64,000 nucleotides of DNA, from contig NZ_JAGRLA010000059.1 of the NCBI RefSeq assembly GCF_020442045.1, positions 1-64,000 on the forward strand. The letters run 5' to 3'. Every line of letters starts with the position of its first letter. Positions within the stretch are counted from its first letter, which is position 1. The notes under the pieces were generated by a model. It was given only the letters and a program-made list of their open reading frames with translations. It ran no database searches and was not told the origin of the DNA. Source of the stretch: Bauldia sp. (lineage in GTDB: Bacteria > Pseudomonadota > Alphaproteobacteria > Rhizobiales > Kaistiaceae). Position numbers and translations under genes: made by a program. Below, in pieces: positions 19,131 through 27,403 of this stretch.

Positions 19131-22100
19131 CTACCCCGCCAGCACGCGCGTCGTCGGGAAGGTGATGCGGACCAGCGTACCCTGGGCCGGCACGCTGTCG
19201 ATGGCGAATGAGGCGCGGTTCGCCTCGACCAGCGCCTTGGTCAGGGGCAGGCCGAGACCGGTCCCCTCGCCGGTCCGGCCCGACGTCGCAACCTGCCGGA
19301 ACGGCTTCATCGCGGTCTCGATATCCTTCTCGTCCATGCCGATCCCGGTGTCGCGAATACGGATCACCACCTCGCCACTATCCTCCATCGCGGTCGCGAC
19401 GATGACCTGGCCGCCGGCCTTGGTGAACTTGATCGCGTTGGACAGGAGGTTGAGCAGGATCTGGCGAAGCGAGCGCAGGTCGGCGACGACGTTCGGCAGG
19501 GTCGACGACAGGGACGTGCGGATAATGATCCGCTCGCGGTTGGCCTGCGGCTGCATCAGCGCGACGCATTCCTGGATGACGGCATTGACCGCGACCGACT
19601 CGAAGTTGAGATCGAGCTTGCCCGCCTCGACCTTCGACAGGTCGAGGAGGTCATTGATCAGGCTCATCAGGTGTTCGCCGGACAGATGGATATCCTTGAG
19701 ATAGCTGCGATAGCGCTCGTTGCCGACCGGGCCGAACCGTTCGGCCATCATCACTTCGGAAAAGCCGATGATGGCGTTCAGCGGCGTGCGGATCTCATGG
19801 CTGATCCTGGCAAGGAACTCGGACTTCTGGACGTTGGCGGCTTCGGCGGCATGGCGCGCGGCCACCAGCTCCTCCTCGACATTCTTCCAGTGGGTGATGT
19901 CGCGAAGGACGGCGCAATATCTGCCGGAGTCGGTCAGCCTGCCGATCGTCATGAACATCGGGATGAGGCCGCCGCGCGGCACGCGGCCGATCACCTCGCG
20001 ACCGTCGTTGAGAACGCTGGCGACGCCGTTGGAAGCGAGGCCATCGAGATAGTCCCGCGCCGGCTTGCGGCTCTCCTCGGCGAGGAGCTCGGTGAAGGGC
20101 TGGCCCGCCACCTCGCCGGCCTCGACACCGAACAACGCTTCGGCCGCGCGGTTCATGCGCTCGACCCGGCTTTCGGAATCGATCACCACGACTCCGTCCG
20201 TCGCGGTATCGAGCATCGCCTCGAGCTCGCGGATACGCGGCTCAACCTCGACCTGCGCCGGCGGCTCGGCGGGAGGCTTCGCCGCTACCTCGACGGGGGC
20301 CGGCTCCGGGGCCGCCTCGACCAGCGAGAGCATCAGCGCCGTCGATCCCGCCCATGTCACGGCGTGGAGCTTGGCGTCGACGGCGACGTCCGACCCGTCA
20401 CCGCGAGCGGCCCGCAGCATCCCGCCGCTCAGCGTGCCGACGGACCAGTCCCGGCTGTCGGGGAAGATCGCCTCGGCGCCACCGGCGGCAAGAAATGCGT
20501 CGAGCGACGCGTAGCCGAGAAGGTCGAGCAAGGTGCGATTGGCAAAGAGGGTGCGAGCGTCACGGTAGATGGCGATGCCGACCGGCAGCTTGTTGAGGAG
20601 CGGCGTCTCGACGTCGGCCGCAGCGGGACGCGGCACCTTCCGGCGGTCATCGGCATCCGGCGCAGGCTCCGGCGCGGGCGCCTCCTCCTCGACGCCAAGC
20701 GCCTCGGCAATGCGTCGGAACGCATCCTGCTCCGATCCGGACAATCGCTTCGGCAGGATGCGGGTCGGGGTCTTGCCGAGATGAACGACGTTGGATTCCC
20801 GCGGCTCCTCGCGGCCCGCCTGCGGCGAAGCTTCCGCGGCCCTACCGGGCTCCGACGGCCTGGCCGCTTCGGCGGGAAGGTCAGGGGCCGGCTCGACGGG
20901 TTCGGGCCGATCCGTCTCCCCGCCCCCTTCGATCGATTGGCGCGCGAATTCGTCGAGGTCGCAATTCGGCGGCTGGCGGGTCGCGGCGGCGGGCGCCGGC
21001 GCTTCCTCGACCACATCGGCCGGCTGTCCAGGGACCGCGACCGGCTCACCGGCCGCTTCGTCCGAAGGCGCAGGCACCTCGGGGATCGACGGAGCTTCGA
21101 CAGGACGACGATCATCGAGGCGGATCACGCCGAAGCCGCGATAGCCCTGGAAGACGCCATCGCGCGAGAAATCGGGAATGCCGGTCAGGTCGACGGCGAC
21201 CGCCTCCGGCTCACCGGCAAGCGGCCAGCGAATGGTGACGCCAAACCGGGCGAGGCCGGCAAGCGCATCGGCGAGCGCGCCGTCGCCATCGAGGGGTAGC
21301 CGCGCGGCAAGGTCCCGCCATGTCTCGCCGATCGCCGGAGCATTCGACCCGCCGACATCCGCGGCAAGCGCGCCTGAAACGAAGAGGAAGGCACCATCGG
21401 CATCGCTTCGCCAGAGGAAGCGCCGAGTCGGAGACATCCGCGGCGGCGGCGCGGCCACCGGGGCCGCCTCGACCGGGGCCTCCGCGACGGGCGACACCGC
21501 CTCGGCGACCGGCCGGACCGTCGTGCCGTCGGCCGGCGCAAGCACCGCCTCCGGAACACCCTCCTGCTGCCCGTCGACGAAGGGCGGCGGCGCCGCGACG
21601 GGAGCCGGCGGCCTCGGGGACGAAGGATGCGCAGCCGCTTGGGCCGGCGCCGACACCGGAGGACGCACCTCTTCCGGCCCGACGATCAACAGGAAGATGT
21701 CGTCGCTGCCGACCGTGACGCGCGCGACGCCGGCCGGACGCGAACCACCGTCGACGACAAGCCGGGTCCGGACCACCGGATGCCGGCCCCGGCCGGCTTC
21801 GTCGACCAGCCGGTCGATCGCCTGTGACTCCGGGGCGAGCACATCGAATCCGCCGGACGCGCCAAGGACCCGCGCGCCGGCGTCGAGGACGGCCACCAGG
21901 CAATCATCCGCGGCAATCGCGTCGGCAAGACGCTCGGAGCGGGTCGAAAGCGACTCGCGGCTGGCGCCGATCGAGCCGACGGCGAGCACGCCGCGCGCGC
22001 CGTTGCCGAGGTCGAGCCGCTGGCAGGCCGATGGCAGCGCCACCTGGCGAACGCCGAAATTGAAGCGCAGGATCTCTATCCGCTGGTGATCGAGGGGAAG

Positions 22101-22331
22101 CGCCTTCGCCAGCCGGGCAAGGCTGCGGGCGGTCGGGCTGGAGGGCGCGAAGCGGCGCTCCAGCAAGCCGCCCATGCGGTCTTCGCCGAAAAAGGCGGCA
22201 CCCGCGGCGTTTGCCCAAAGGATGCCGCTGCCATCGCCGCGAAAGACGAAGGCGGGCCGGGGATCGAGCAGGACCGCGCCAACCGCCGGAACGGCGGAAA
22301 GGTCCAGAAAAGCATGCGTCTTGCCGTTCAT
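19131..22331 (-). CDS. pdhS: PAS-domain sensor histidine kinase, PdhS/DivJ-PleC-like
   Basis: A 1066-aa hybrid of sensor and kinase domains. The C-terminal part has the H-box SHEIRTPLNAIIGFSE (His about residue 845), the N-box LLSNAIKF, G1 RDTGIGM and G2 GTGLGLPL. PAS domains lie at about 590-700 and 705-820, with a degenerate one near 300-410. Long Pro/Ala/Glu-rich linkers fill 230-300 and 410-540. The stretches ERFGPVGNERY, MQPQANRERIIIRTS and LTKALVEANRA are close to PdhS of Brucella and rhizobia, a kinase that controls DivK and so CtrA and cell polarity. No transmembrane segment is obvious, as in cytoplasmic PdhS. It has no receiver domain. Confidence 0.85.
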   Translation of the reverse strand: MNGKTHAFLDLSAVPAVGAVLLDPRPAFVFRGDGSGILWANAAGAAFFGEDRMGGLLERRFAPSSPTARSLARLAKALPLDHQRIEILRFNFGVRQVALPSACQRLDLGNGARGVLAVGSIGASRESLSTRSERLADAIAADDCLVAVLDAGARVLGASGGFDVLAPESQAIDRLVDEAGRGRHPVVRTRLVVDGGSRPAGVARVTVGSDDIFLLIVGPEEVRPPVSAPAQAAAHPSSPRPPAPVAAPPPFVDGQQEGVPEAVLAPADGTTVRPVAEAVSPVAEAPVEAAPVAAPPPRMSPTRRFLWRSDADGAFLFVSGALAADVGGSNAPAIGETWRDLAARLPLDGDGALADALAGLARFGVTIRWPLAGEPEAVAVDLTGIPDFSRDGVFQGYRGFGVIRLDDRRPVEAPSIPEVPAPSDEAAGEPVAVPGQPADVVEEAPAPAAATRQPPNCDLDEFARQSIEGGGETDRPEPVEPAPDLPAEAARPSEPGRAAEASPQAGREEPRESNVVHLGKTPTRILPKRLSGSEQDAFRRIAEALGVEEEAPAPEPAPDADDRRKVPRPAAADVETPLLNKLPVGIAIYRDARTLFANRTLLDLLGYASLDAFLAAGGAEAIFPDSRDWSVGTLSGGMLRAARGDGSDVAVDAKLHAVTWAGSTALMLSLVEAAPEPAPVEVAAKPPAEPPAQVEVEPRIRELEAMLDTATDGVVVIDSESRVERMNRAAEALFGVEAGEVAGQPFTELLAEESRKPARDYLDGLASNGVASVLNDGREVIGRVPRGGLIPMFMTIGRLTDSGRYCAVLRDITHWKNVEEELVAARHAAEAANVQKSEFLARISHEIRTPLNAIIGFSEVMMAERFGPVGNERYRSYLKDIHLSGEHLMSLINDLLDLSKVEAGKLDLNFESVAVNAVIQECVALMQPQANRERIIIRTSLSSTLPNVVADLRSLRQILLNLLSNAIKFTKAGGQVIVATAMEDSGEVVIRIRDTGIGMDEKDIETAMKPFRQVATSGRTGEGTGLGLPLTKALVEANRASFAIDSVPAQGTLVRITFPTTRVLAG

Positions 22332-22391
22332 CCGGCGTTCCGCCCCATCGATAAGTCAGATGTCGCCCGCCGCGCCAACTGTCCTTCGTGC

Positions 22392-22406
22392 TTAATCAAC
22401 CGTTAA
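22392..22406. promoter_or_regulatory. CtrA-type binding site upstream of pdhS
   Basis: TTAA-N7-TTAA, the full consensus of the alphaproteobacterial cell-cycle regulator CtrA, lies 61-75 bp upstream of the pdhS start. The spacing between half-sites is exactly 7 bp. It sits in a short AT-rich window between pdhS and the divergent phasin gene, whose start is about 150 bp away. Confidence 0.65.
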
Positions 22407-22552
22407 TACAGTGGGGATCGGGAGCGGTCCACGCAATCCGGCGCCTGATCACCGCTTTCCTCGGGTCCTGGTTAATGCCACCGTTTGGCGTCCGATAACG
22501 GAAGGCCTATCCTTCGGGGGCAGGCAGGAAACCGCAACAAGGAACAACGATC

Positions 22553-22930
22553 ATGCAGCGCACACCCTTCGATATCCCCGACCAGATCCGGGAAATCACG
22601 GACAAGAGTGTCGCCGAGGCCAAGAAGGCCCTCGAACAATATCTCGACGCGACGCAGCAGGCGATCGCGAAGGCGGAGAGCTCGACCCGTACCGTGCAGG
22701 AAGGAGCCGCCGAAGTGAACCGCCAGGCATTCGCCTTCGTCGAGGAGAATGTCTCGGCTTCCTTCGAGCTCGCTCAGCGACTCGTCCAGGCCCGCACCGC
22801 CGAGGAGATCGCGGCCCTGCAGAAGGAGTATTTCACCAAACAAATGAAAGCCTTCGCGGATCAGGGCAAGAGTATCGGCGCGATGGTCGAACGCGCTGGC
22901 GCCGAAGCGGCGAAGAAGGCCCAACGCTAG
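22553..22930 (+). CDS. Phasin-family protein (first copy)
   Basis: A 125-aa, almost wholly helical protein with the phasin_2 pattern: a short N-terminal segment, then SVAEAKKALEQYLDATQQA and AFAFVEENVSASFELAQRLV, and the conserved ARTAEEIAALQKEYFTKQMKAF. Phasins coat polyhydroxybutyrate granules and control their size. AAGGA lies 9 nt before the ATG. It diverges from pdhS and is followed by a second phasin gene 155 bp downstream. Confidence 0.88.
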   Translation: MQRTPFDIPDQIREITDKSVAEAKKALEQYLDATQQAIAKAESSTRTVQEGAAEVNRQAFAFVEENVSASFELAQRLVQARTAEEIAALQKEYFTKQMKAFADQGKSIGAMVERAGAEAAKKAQR

Positions 22931-22955
22931 CCGACCGGCGGTGGCGGCCAAAATA

Positions 22956-22993
22956 TTTTGTGCGTTGCAATAATTTTGTTGCAACGCACAAAA
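22956..22993. promoter_or_regulatory. Perfect 15-bp inverted repeat, candidate PhaR operator
   Basis: The arms TTTTGTGCGTTGCAA (22956-22970) and TTGCAACGCACAAAA (22979-22993) are perfectly complementary, with an 8-nt AT spacer. Each arm contains TGC-N3-GCA, the core of the CTGC-N3-GCAG-like sites reported for the PHB regulator PhaR. The right arm overlaps the -35 of the second phasin gene. A T run does not follow, so it is not a typical terminator. Confidence 0.7.
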
Positions 22994-23007
22994 GACTTCC
23001 CTATGTT
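22979..23007 (+). promoter_or_regulatory. Candidate promoter of the second phasin gene
   Basis: TTGCAA (22979-22984) and TATGTT (23002-23007) are separated by 17 bp. The -35 is the start of the right arm of the dyad, so a repressor bound there would block transcription. The start codon lies about 70 bp downstream. Confidence 0.6.
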
Positions 23008-23085
23008 GTGGCCATTCAAGGAGCGCGCCTGCGAACAGGTCGCATGCTGCCTCCCCGAACCGTTTCAGCCACTGGAGCAACACTC

Positions 23086-23574
23086 ATGGCCACCGCCAGC
23101 AAGACCACGAAAACGAGCAAAGCAGCCCCGACCATGCCGAACCCCTTCGAAGCCTTCACCGTCAACGCGCCGTCTTTCGACGTGCCGGCGGCCGCCCGCG
23201 ATTTCGCCGAGAAAGGCATCGCCCAGGCACGTGACGCCTACGCCAAGATGAAGAGCACGGCCGAGGAGACCACCGACCTCGTCGAGGATACCTACGAGAC
23301 CGCCCGCGAAGGCGCCTTCACCCTCGGCACCAAGGCCCTTGACCTTGCCAAGGCGAACAGCGACGCGACCTTCGCCTTCGCCAAGGATCTGTTCGGCGCG
23401 AAGACCTTTGCCGAGGTCATCGAATTGCAGACCGCCTTCGCCCGCCAGCAGTTCGACGCGACGGCCGCCCAGTTCAAGGATTTCCAGGAAACCGCCCAGA
23501 AGCTCTTCACCGACACCACCAAGCCGGTGACCGAGCACGTCGAGAAGACTTTCAAGGAACTGAAGGTCGCCTGA
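23086..23574 (+). CDS. Phasin-family protein (second copy)
   Basis: A 162-aa helical protein with a Lys/Thr/Ala-rich N-terminus, then a phasin domain: AKMKSTAEETTDLVEDTYETA, in parts, ALDLAKANSDATFAFAKDLFGAK and AEVIELQTAFARQQFDAT. These segments are typical of rhizobial granule-associated phasins. GGAG lies 8 nt before the ATG at 23086. The long open frame from 22411 passes through intergenic DNA and is an artefact. It is probably regulated by PhaR through the upstream dyad. Confidence 0.9.
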   Translation: MATASKTTKTSKAAPTMPNPFEAFTVNAPSFDVPAAARDFAEKGIAQARDAYAKMKSTAEETTDLVEDTYETAREGAFTLGTKALDLAKANSDATFAFAKDLFGAKTFAEVIELQTAFARQQFDATAAQFKDFQETAQKLFTDTTKPVTEHVEKTFKELKVA

Positions 23575-23596
23575 CCGACTCTTCCACGGAATACAA

Positions 23597-23637
23597 GAAA
23601 CGGCCCGGATCCCATCGATCTGGGCCGTTTCTCTTTG
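23597..23637 (+). terminator. Terminator after the second phasin gene
   Basis: A 10-bp perfect stem (GAAACGGCCC / GGGCCGTTTC), with possible further pairing inside the loop, followed by a T-rich stretch (TCTTT). It begins 23 bp after the stop codon. Confidence 0.8.
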
Positions 23638-23776
23638 AGGCCGCCTCAGAGCGTCTCGTCCATCATCGCCGTCGAATCGAGCCGGTCGCCAGCGAGCGGG
23701 CGGATATCGGAGGTTCCTCTTTTCCGCCGTAGCTGCTCTAGTGTCACGAGGCAGAGCGGAAGGAGGCGCGAGCGCG

Positions 23777-25273
23777 ATGAAGCGGCTGATCGTGGCGGTG
23801 GCATGCGCGGGGGCCTGGCTGGGACCGGCCCATGCGGAGGATGGCCCCCTTCCCGAGGCTTTCGACGCGATCGAGACGATCGTCGTCATCTACTCCGAGA
23901 ATCGCAGCTTCGTTCACCTGCTCCCCGACTATCCGGGCGCTTCGGGCATCGCGGAGGCGCCCGAGGCATCCGTGGTCCAGCGCGACCGCGACGGGTCGGT
24001 GCTGGCCGAGCTGCCGGCGGTGTGGAAGCCGGATTCCGGACGGCCGGACCGCGGCAAGCTCAACCCGCCGGTCGCCGACCCCGCCTATCCGCTGACGATG
24101 CCGAACGCGCCCTTCCGGATCGACGCGCCGCCCTACAACAAGCCGGCGGACATCCTGACCGAGGTGCCGGTCCACCGCTATTACCAGAACCGGATGCAGA
24201 TCAACGGCGGCAAGAACGACATGTTCGTCGCCTGGACCGATGTCGGATCGCTGGCGATGGGGAATTACGGTGGACCAGGCACGCATCTCTACCAGCTCGC
24301 GCGGGACTATACCCTCGCCGACCAGTTCTTCATGGGCGCCTTCGGCGGCTCGAACTTCAACCACTTCTACCTCGCCTGCGCCTGCTCGCCGCTGTTTCCC
24401 GACGCGCCGGAGAGCATGCGGGCGGTGGTCGACGCCGAGGGCAACCTGAAGCTCGCGCCGGACTCGCCGAAATCCGCGCTGGACGGGCCGCCTATCTGGG
24501 TGCAGGACGGCTCGGTGACGCCGGACGGCCACGTCATCAACACCGTCCAGCCGTCCTACCAGCCAAGCGGCATCCCGCCGGCCAAGGGCGGCGACCCGGC
24601 GCTCGCCGACCCGGCCGGGCATCCTCTCCCCCCGCAGACCGAGCCGACGATCGGCGACCAGCTGTCGGACAAGGGCATCGACTGGGCGTGGTACGCGCAG
24701 GGCTGGGACATCGCACTGGCCTATCGCGGCGTCATCTACAACACCGCCGGCGCGGTCGACTTCCAGCCCCACCACCAGCCCTACAACTATTTCGCCAAAT
24801 ACGCGCCGGGCACCGAGGCCCGCGACAAGCACCTGAAGGACATGGAGGAATTCTGGGACGAGGCAGCGGCGGGGACGCTGCCGGCGGTGGTCTTCCTCAA
24901 GCCGGACGGCAAGCATAACAAGCATCCGGGCGAGAGCACCATGTCGGCGGGCGACCTGATCGCCGGGACAATCATCAACACCCTGCAACGCAGCCCGCAA
25001 TGGGACCACATGGCGATCATCCTGACCCATGACGAGAATGGCGGATTCTGGGACCCGGCACCGCCGCCGGCGGGCGATCGCTGGGGACCGGGCTCGCGCA
25101 TCCCGACGGTGATCGTCTCGCCCTTCGCCAAGAAGGGCTTCGTCGACCACACGACCTACGACACCACCTCGATCCTCGCCTTCATCTCCAAGCGGTTCGG
25201 GCTGGAGCTGCTGCCCGGAATCCGGACCCAGTTCGGCGACCTGAGGAACGCTTTCGCCTTCGGATCGGAGTGA
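23777..25273 (+). CDS. Periplasmic phosphoesterase, acid phosphatase AcpA-like
   Basis: A 498-aa secreted enzyme. The signal peptide is MKRLIVAVACAGAWLGPAHA. The mature part begins with IETIVVIYSENRSFVHLLPDYPG, in parts; the metal-binding E-N-R-S motif is characteristic of the phosphoesterase family (phospholipase C/AcpA). Later conserved pieces are GGSNFNHFYLAC, KHNKHPGESTMSAGD, LTHDENGGFWD and PTVIVSPFAKKG with further metal ligands. AGGAGG lies 10 nt before the ATG at 23777. The family includes acid phosphatases and non-haemolytic phospholipases C; sequence alone does not decide. It is monocistronic. Confidence 0.87.
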   Translation: MKRLIVAVACAGAWLGPAHAEDGPLPEAFDAIETIVVIYSENRSFVHLLPDYPGASGIAEAPEASVVQRDRDGSVLAELPAVWKPDSGRPDRGKLNPPVADPAYPLTMPNAPFRIDAPPYNKPADILTEVPVHRYYQNRMQINGGKNDMFVAWTDVGSLAMGNYGGPGTHLYQLARDYTLADQFFMGAFGGSNFNHFYLACACSPLFPDAPESMRAVVDAEGNLKLAPDSPKSALDGPPIWVQDGSVTPDGHVINTVQPSYQPSGIPPAKGGDPALADPAGHPLPPQTEPTIGDQLSDKGIDWAWYAQGWDIALAYRGVIYNTAGAVDFQPHHQPYNYFAKYAPGTEARDKHLKDMEEFWDEAAAGTLPAVVFLKPDGKHNKHPGESTMSAGDLIAGTIINTLQRSPQWDHMAIILTHDENGGFWDPAPPPAGDRWGPGSRIPTVIVSPFAKKGFVDHTTYDTTSILAFISKRFGLELLPGIRTQFGDLRNAFAFGSE

Positions 25274-25318
25274 GCCGGGCCGGCCAGGGGACCGCGCCCG
25301 CCGGCCGCGCGATTGCCC

Positions 25319-25347
25319 TTGAACCGGCGCGGCTTTGCTTCTAGGTT
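25319..25347 (+). promoter_or_regulatory. Candidate promoter of tRNA-His
   Basis: TTGAAC (25319-25324) and TAGGTT (25342-25347) are 17 bp apart and end 14 bp before the mature 5' end of the tRNA, a normal layout for a tRNA gene. Confidence 0.55.
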
Positions 25348-25361
25348 CCGGCCACAAACGT

Positions 25362-25437
25362 GCAGCCGTAGCTCAGTTGGTAGAGCGCCGGATTGTGGAT
25401 CCGTAGGTCGCTGGTTCGAGCCCAGCCGGCTGTACCA
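25362..25437 (+). tRNA. tRNA-His (anticodon GTG)
   Basis: A 76-nt cloverleaf with encoded CCA. The acceptor stem is GCAGCCG / CGGCTGT (G1:U72), the D-arm is GCTC / GAGC, the anticodon loop is TTGTGGA with GTG, and the T-arm is GCTGG-TTCGAGC-CCAGC. The discriminator is A73 and the base before position 1 is T, so there is no encoded G-1:C73. This lacks the usual histidine identity pair but is the known alphaproteobacterial variant. One mismatch (C27:U43) closes the anticodon stem. Confidence 0.95.
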
Positions 25438-25622
25438 TTCACATCGATCGCCAGGATCGATCCCGGGCGCCTGCCTCAAGGCGGCGCCCACTGATTTCCC
25501 ACCCTCACAGGCACGCGACGCTCGCTGCGGAATCGGCGGGGCCGGATTTTGTCGCCGAGTCTGCACATGCAATCGTTAGTATCGAGCCTGATACAGGCAC
25601 CCATTCGCCAGGGAGGATCGCC

Positions 25623-27398
25623 ATGTGCATGGCCTGTGAAATGGGAAGTGCGATATTCGGAAGCATTGGTATGAGCCGGCGCACGCTCCTGAAAGGCGCC
25701 GGCGCGGCTGCCTTGTCGGCGGGCGTCGCATCGAGCGACTTCTTCTGCTCGGAGGCCCGGGCACAAGGCACCGGCGACAAGATCTTCACCGGTGGTCCGA
25801 TCATCACCGTCGATGACGCCCTTCCAAGCGCCGAGGCCGTTCTGGTACGCGACGGGCGCATTCTTGCGGTCGGCACACGCGACGAGATCGAATCGAAAAA
25901 GCAGGGGGCGGCCGAACTGATCGATCTCGACGGCCGCACCATGCTTCCCGGCTTCTTCGATCCCCACAGCCACGTGATGCTGGTCGGCCTGCAGGCGAAC
26001 TCCGCCAATCTGCTGCCGCCACCCGACGGGGACGGCACCGACATCGCCGCCCTGCAGCGAATCCTCCGCGACTGGTGGGCCAGGAACAAACAGACGGTCG
26101 ATCGCTATCAACTGATCATGGGTTTCGGCTACGACGATTCCCAGTTGACGGAGCAGCGCCATCCGACCCGTGACGATCTCGACGCGGTCTCCACCGAGCT
26201 GCCGATCTATCTCATCCACCAGTCCTCGCATCTCGGCTGCTGCAATTCGAAAGCGCTCGAATTCGCGGGGATAACCGCGGATACCGCAGACCCGATCGGC
26301 GGCGTATTCCGGCGGAGGCCGGGCAGCAACGAGCCCAATGGCGTGCTGGAGGAGAGCGCCCATGTCGCGGTGCTCCTCAAGTTGCTCGCCAAGCTCGACA
26401 GGGACGCCGTCATGACGATGATCAAGGACGGTGCCGCCTTCGAGGCCAGGTTCGGCTACACCACCGCCCAGGAAGCCGCGGTGTTCAGCCCGCTCCTGCT
26501 GGAAGTCGCGGAGCAAGGCGGATTTGCCATCGACGTCCTGAACTATCCCGAGTTCTTCCAGTTCAAGGACGTCATCCAATCTCCATGGCTCTCGCGCGAC
26601 TACCGGAACCATTACCGGATGGGCGGCACCAAGCTGGTCGCCGACGGGTCGCCGCAGGGAAAGACGGCGTGGCTCTCCCGCCCCTATTTCGTTCCGCCGC
26701 AAGGCAAGGGACCCGACTATGTCGGCTATCCGGCGATGCCGAATGAAGCGCTCATGGATGCGGTCGACACTGCCGTGGCGAACGGCTGGCAGGTGCTTTG
26801 CCACTGCAACGGCGACGCGGCGGCGGATGTCTATATCGCGGCCCTGCGGGAGGCCGCGAGGAAACATGGGGCGCTGAACGGGCGCAGGAATGTCCTCATC
26901 CACGGCCAGACGCTCCGCACCGATCAGCTCGACGCCATGAAGGCGCTCGGCATCATTCCGGCGCTGTTCCCGATGCACACCTTCTACTGGGGCGACTGGC
27001 ATCGCGACTCGGTGCTCGGCCCCGAACGCGCGGAGAATATCTCGCCGACCGGCTGGTGCATGCAGCGCGACATGATCTTCACGACGCATCACGACGCGCC
27101 GGTCGCCAATCCCGATGCGATGCGCGTCCTGTCGGCGACGGTGACGCGACGCACGCGTTCGGGCGACATCCTCGGTTCGCACCATTGCGTACCGGTGCCG
27201 ATCGCGTTGAAGGCGATGACCTTGTGGCCCGCCTACCAGCATTTCGAGGAAGACACCAAAGGCTCGATCGAAGTCGGCAAACTCGCCGATTTCGTCCTGC
27301 TCGACGATAATCCGCTGACCGCCGATCGCGACAAGCTCGCCGAGATCACGCTCGAGGAGACGATCAAGGAAGGCGAGACGGTCTACCGGCGGAACTGA
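25623..27398 (+). CDS. Tat-exported amidohydrolase, YtcJ-like
   Basis: A 591-aa metal-dependent hydrolase of the amidohydrolase_3 (YtcJ) group. A twin-arginine signal SRRTLLKGAGAAAL lies at residues 17-30. The first metal site is DPHSHV; later sites are LCHCNGD, NVLIHGQTLR and TTHHDAPVANP. The start has a strong GGGAGG 6 nt upstream and gives MCMACEMGS before the Tat motif, so about 16 residues with two cysteines precede it. Substrates of this family range from N-substituted formamides to aryl compounds and cannot be predicted here. It converges with the RND pump gene, 5 bp apart. Confidence 0.87.
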   Translation: MCMACEMGSAIFGSIGMSRRTLLKGAGAAALSAGVASSDFFCSEARAQGTGDKIFTGGPIITVDDALPSAEAVLVRDGRILAVGTRDEIESKKQGAAELIDLDGRTMLPGFFDPHSHVMLVGLQANSANLLPPPDGDGTDIAALQRILRDWWARNKQTVDRYQLIMGFGYDDSQLTEQRHPTRDDLDAVSTELPIYLIHQSSHLGCCNSKALEFAGITADTADPIGGVFRRRPGSNEPNGVLEESAHVAVLLKLLAKLDRDAVMTMIKDGAAFEARFGYTTAQEAAVFSPLLLEVAEQGGFAIDVLNYPEFFQFKDVIQSPWLSRDYRNHYRMGGTKLVADGSPQGKTAWLSRPYFVPPQGKGPDYVGYPAMPNEALMDAVDTAVANGWQVLCHCNGDAAADVYIAALREAARKHGALNGRRNVLIHGQTLRTDQLDAMKALGIIPALFPMHTFYWGDWHRDSVLGPERAENISPTGWCMQRDMIFTTHHDAPVANPDAMRVLSATVTRRTRSGDILGSHHCVPVPIALKAMTLWPAYQHFEEDTKGSIEVGKLADFVLLDDNPLTADRDKLAEITLEETIKEGETVYRRN

Positions 27399-27403
27399 AT
27401 TCC

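Noticed and set aside
23744-25357. 537-codon antisense open frame opposite the AcpA-like gene
   Set aside because: A frame kept open by high GC; it is Arg/Val-rich, has no domain, and the sense frame has clear family motifs.
25443-25461. Hairpin ATCGATC / GATCGAT just after tRNA-His
   Set aside because: No T run follows, so not a convincing terminator; it may be chance or a processing feature.
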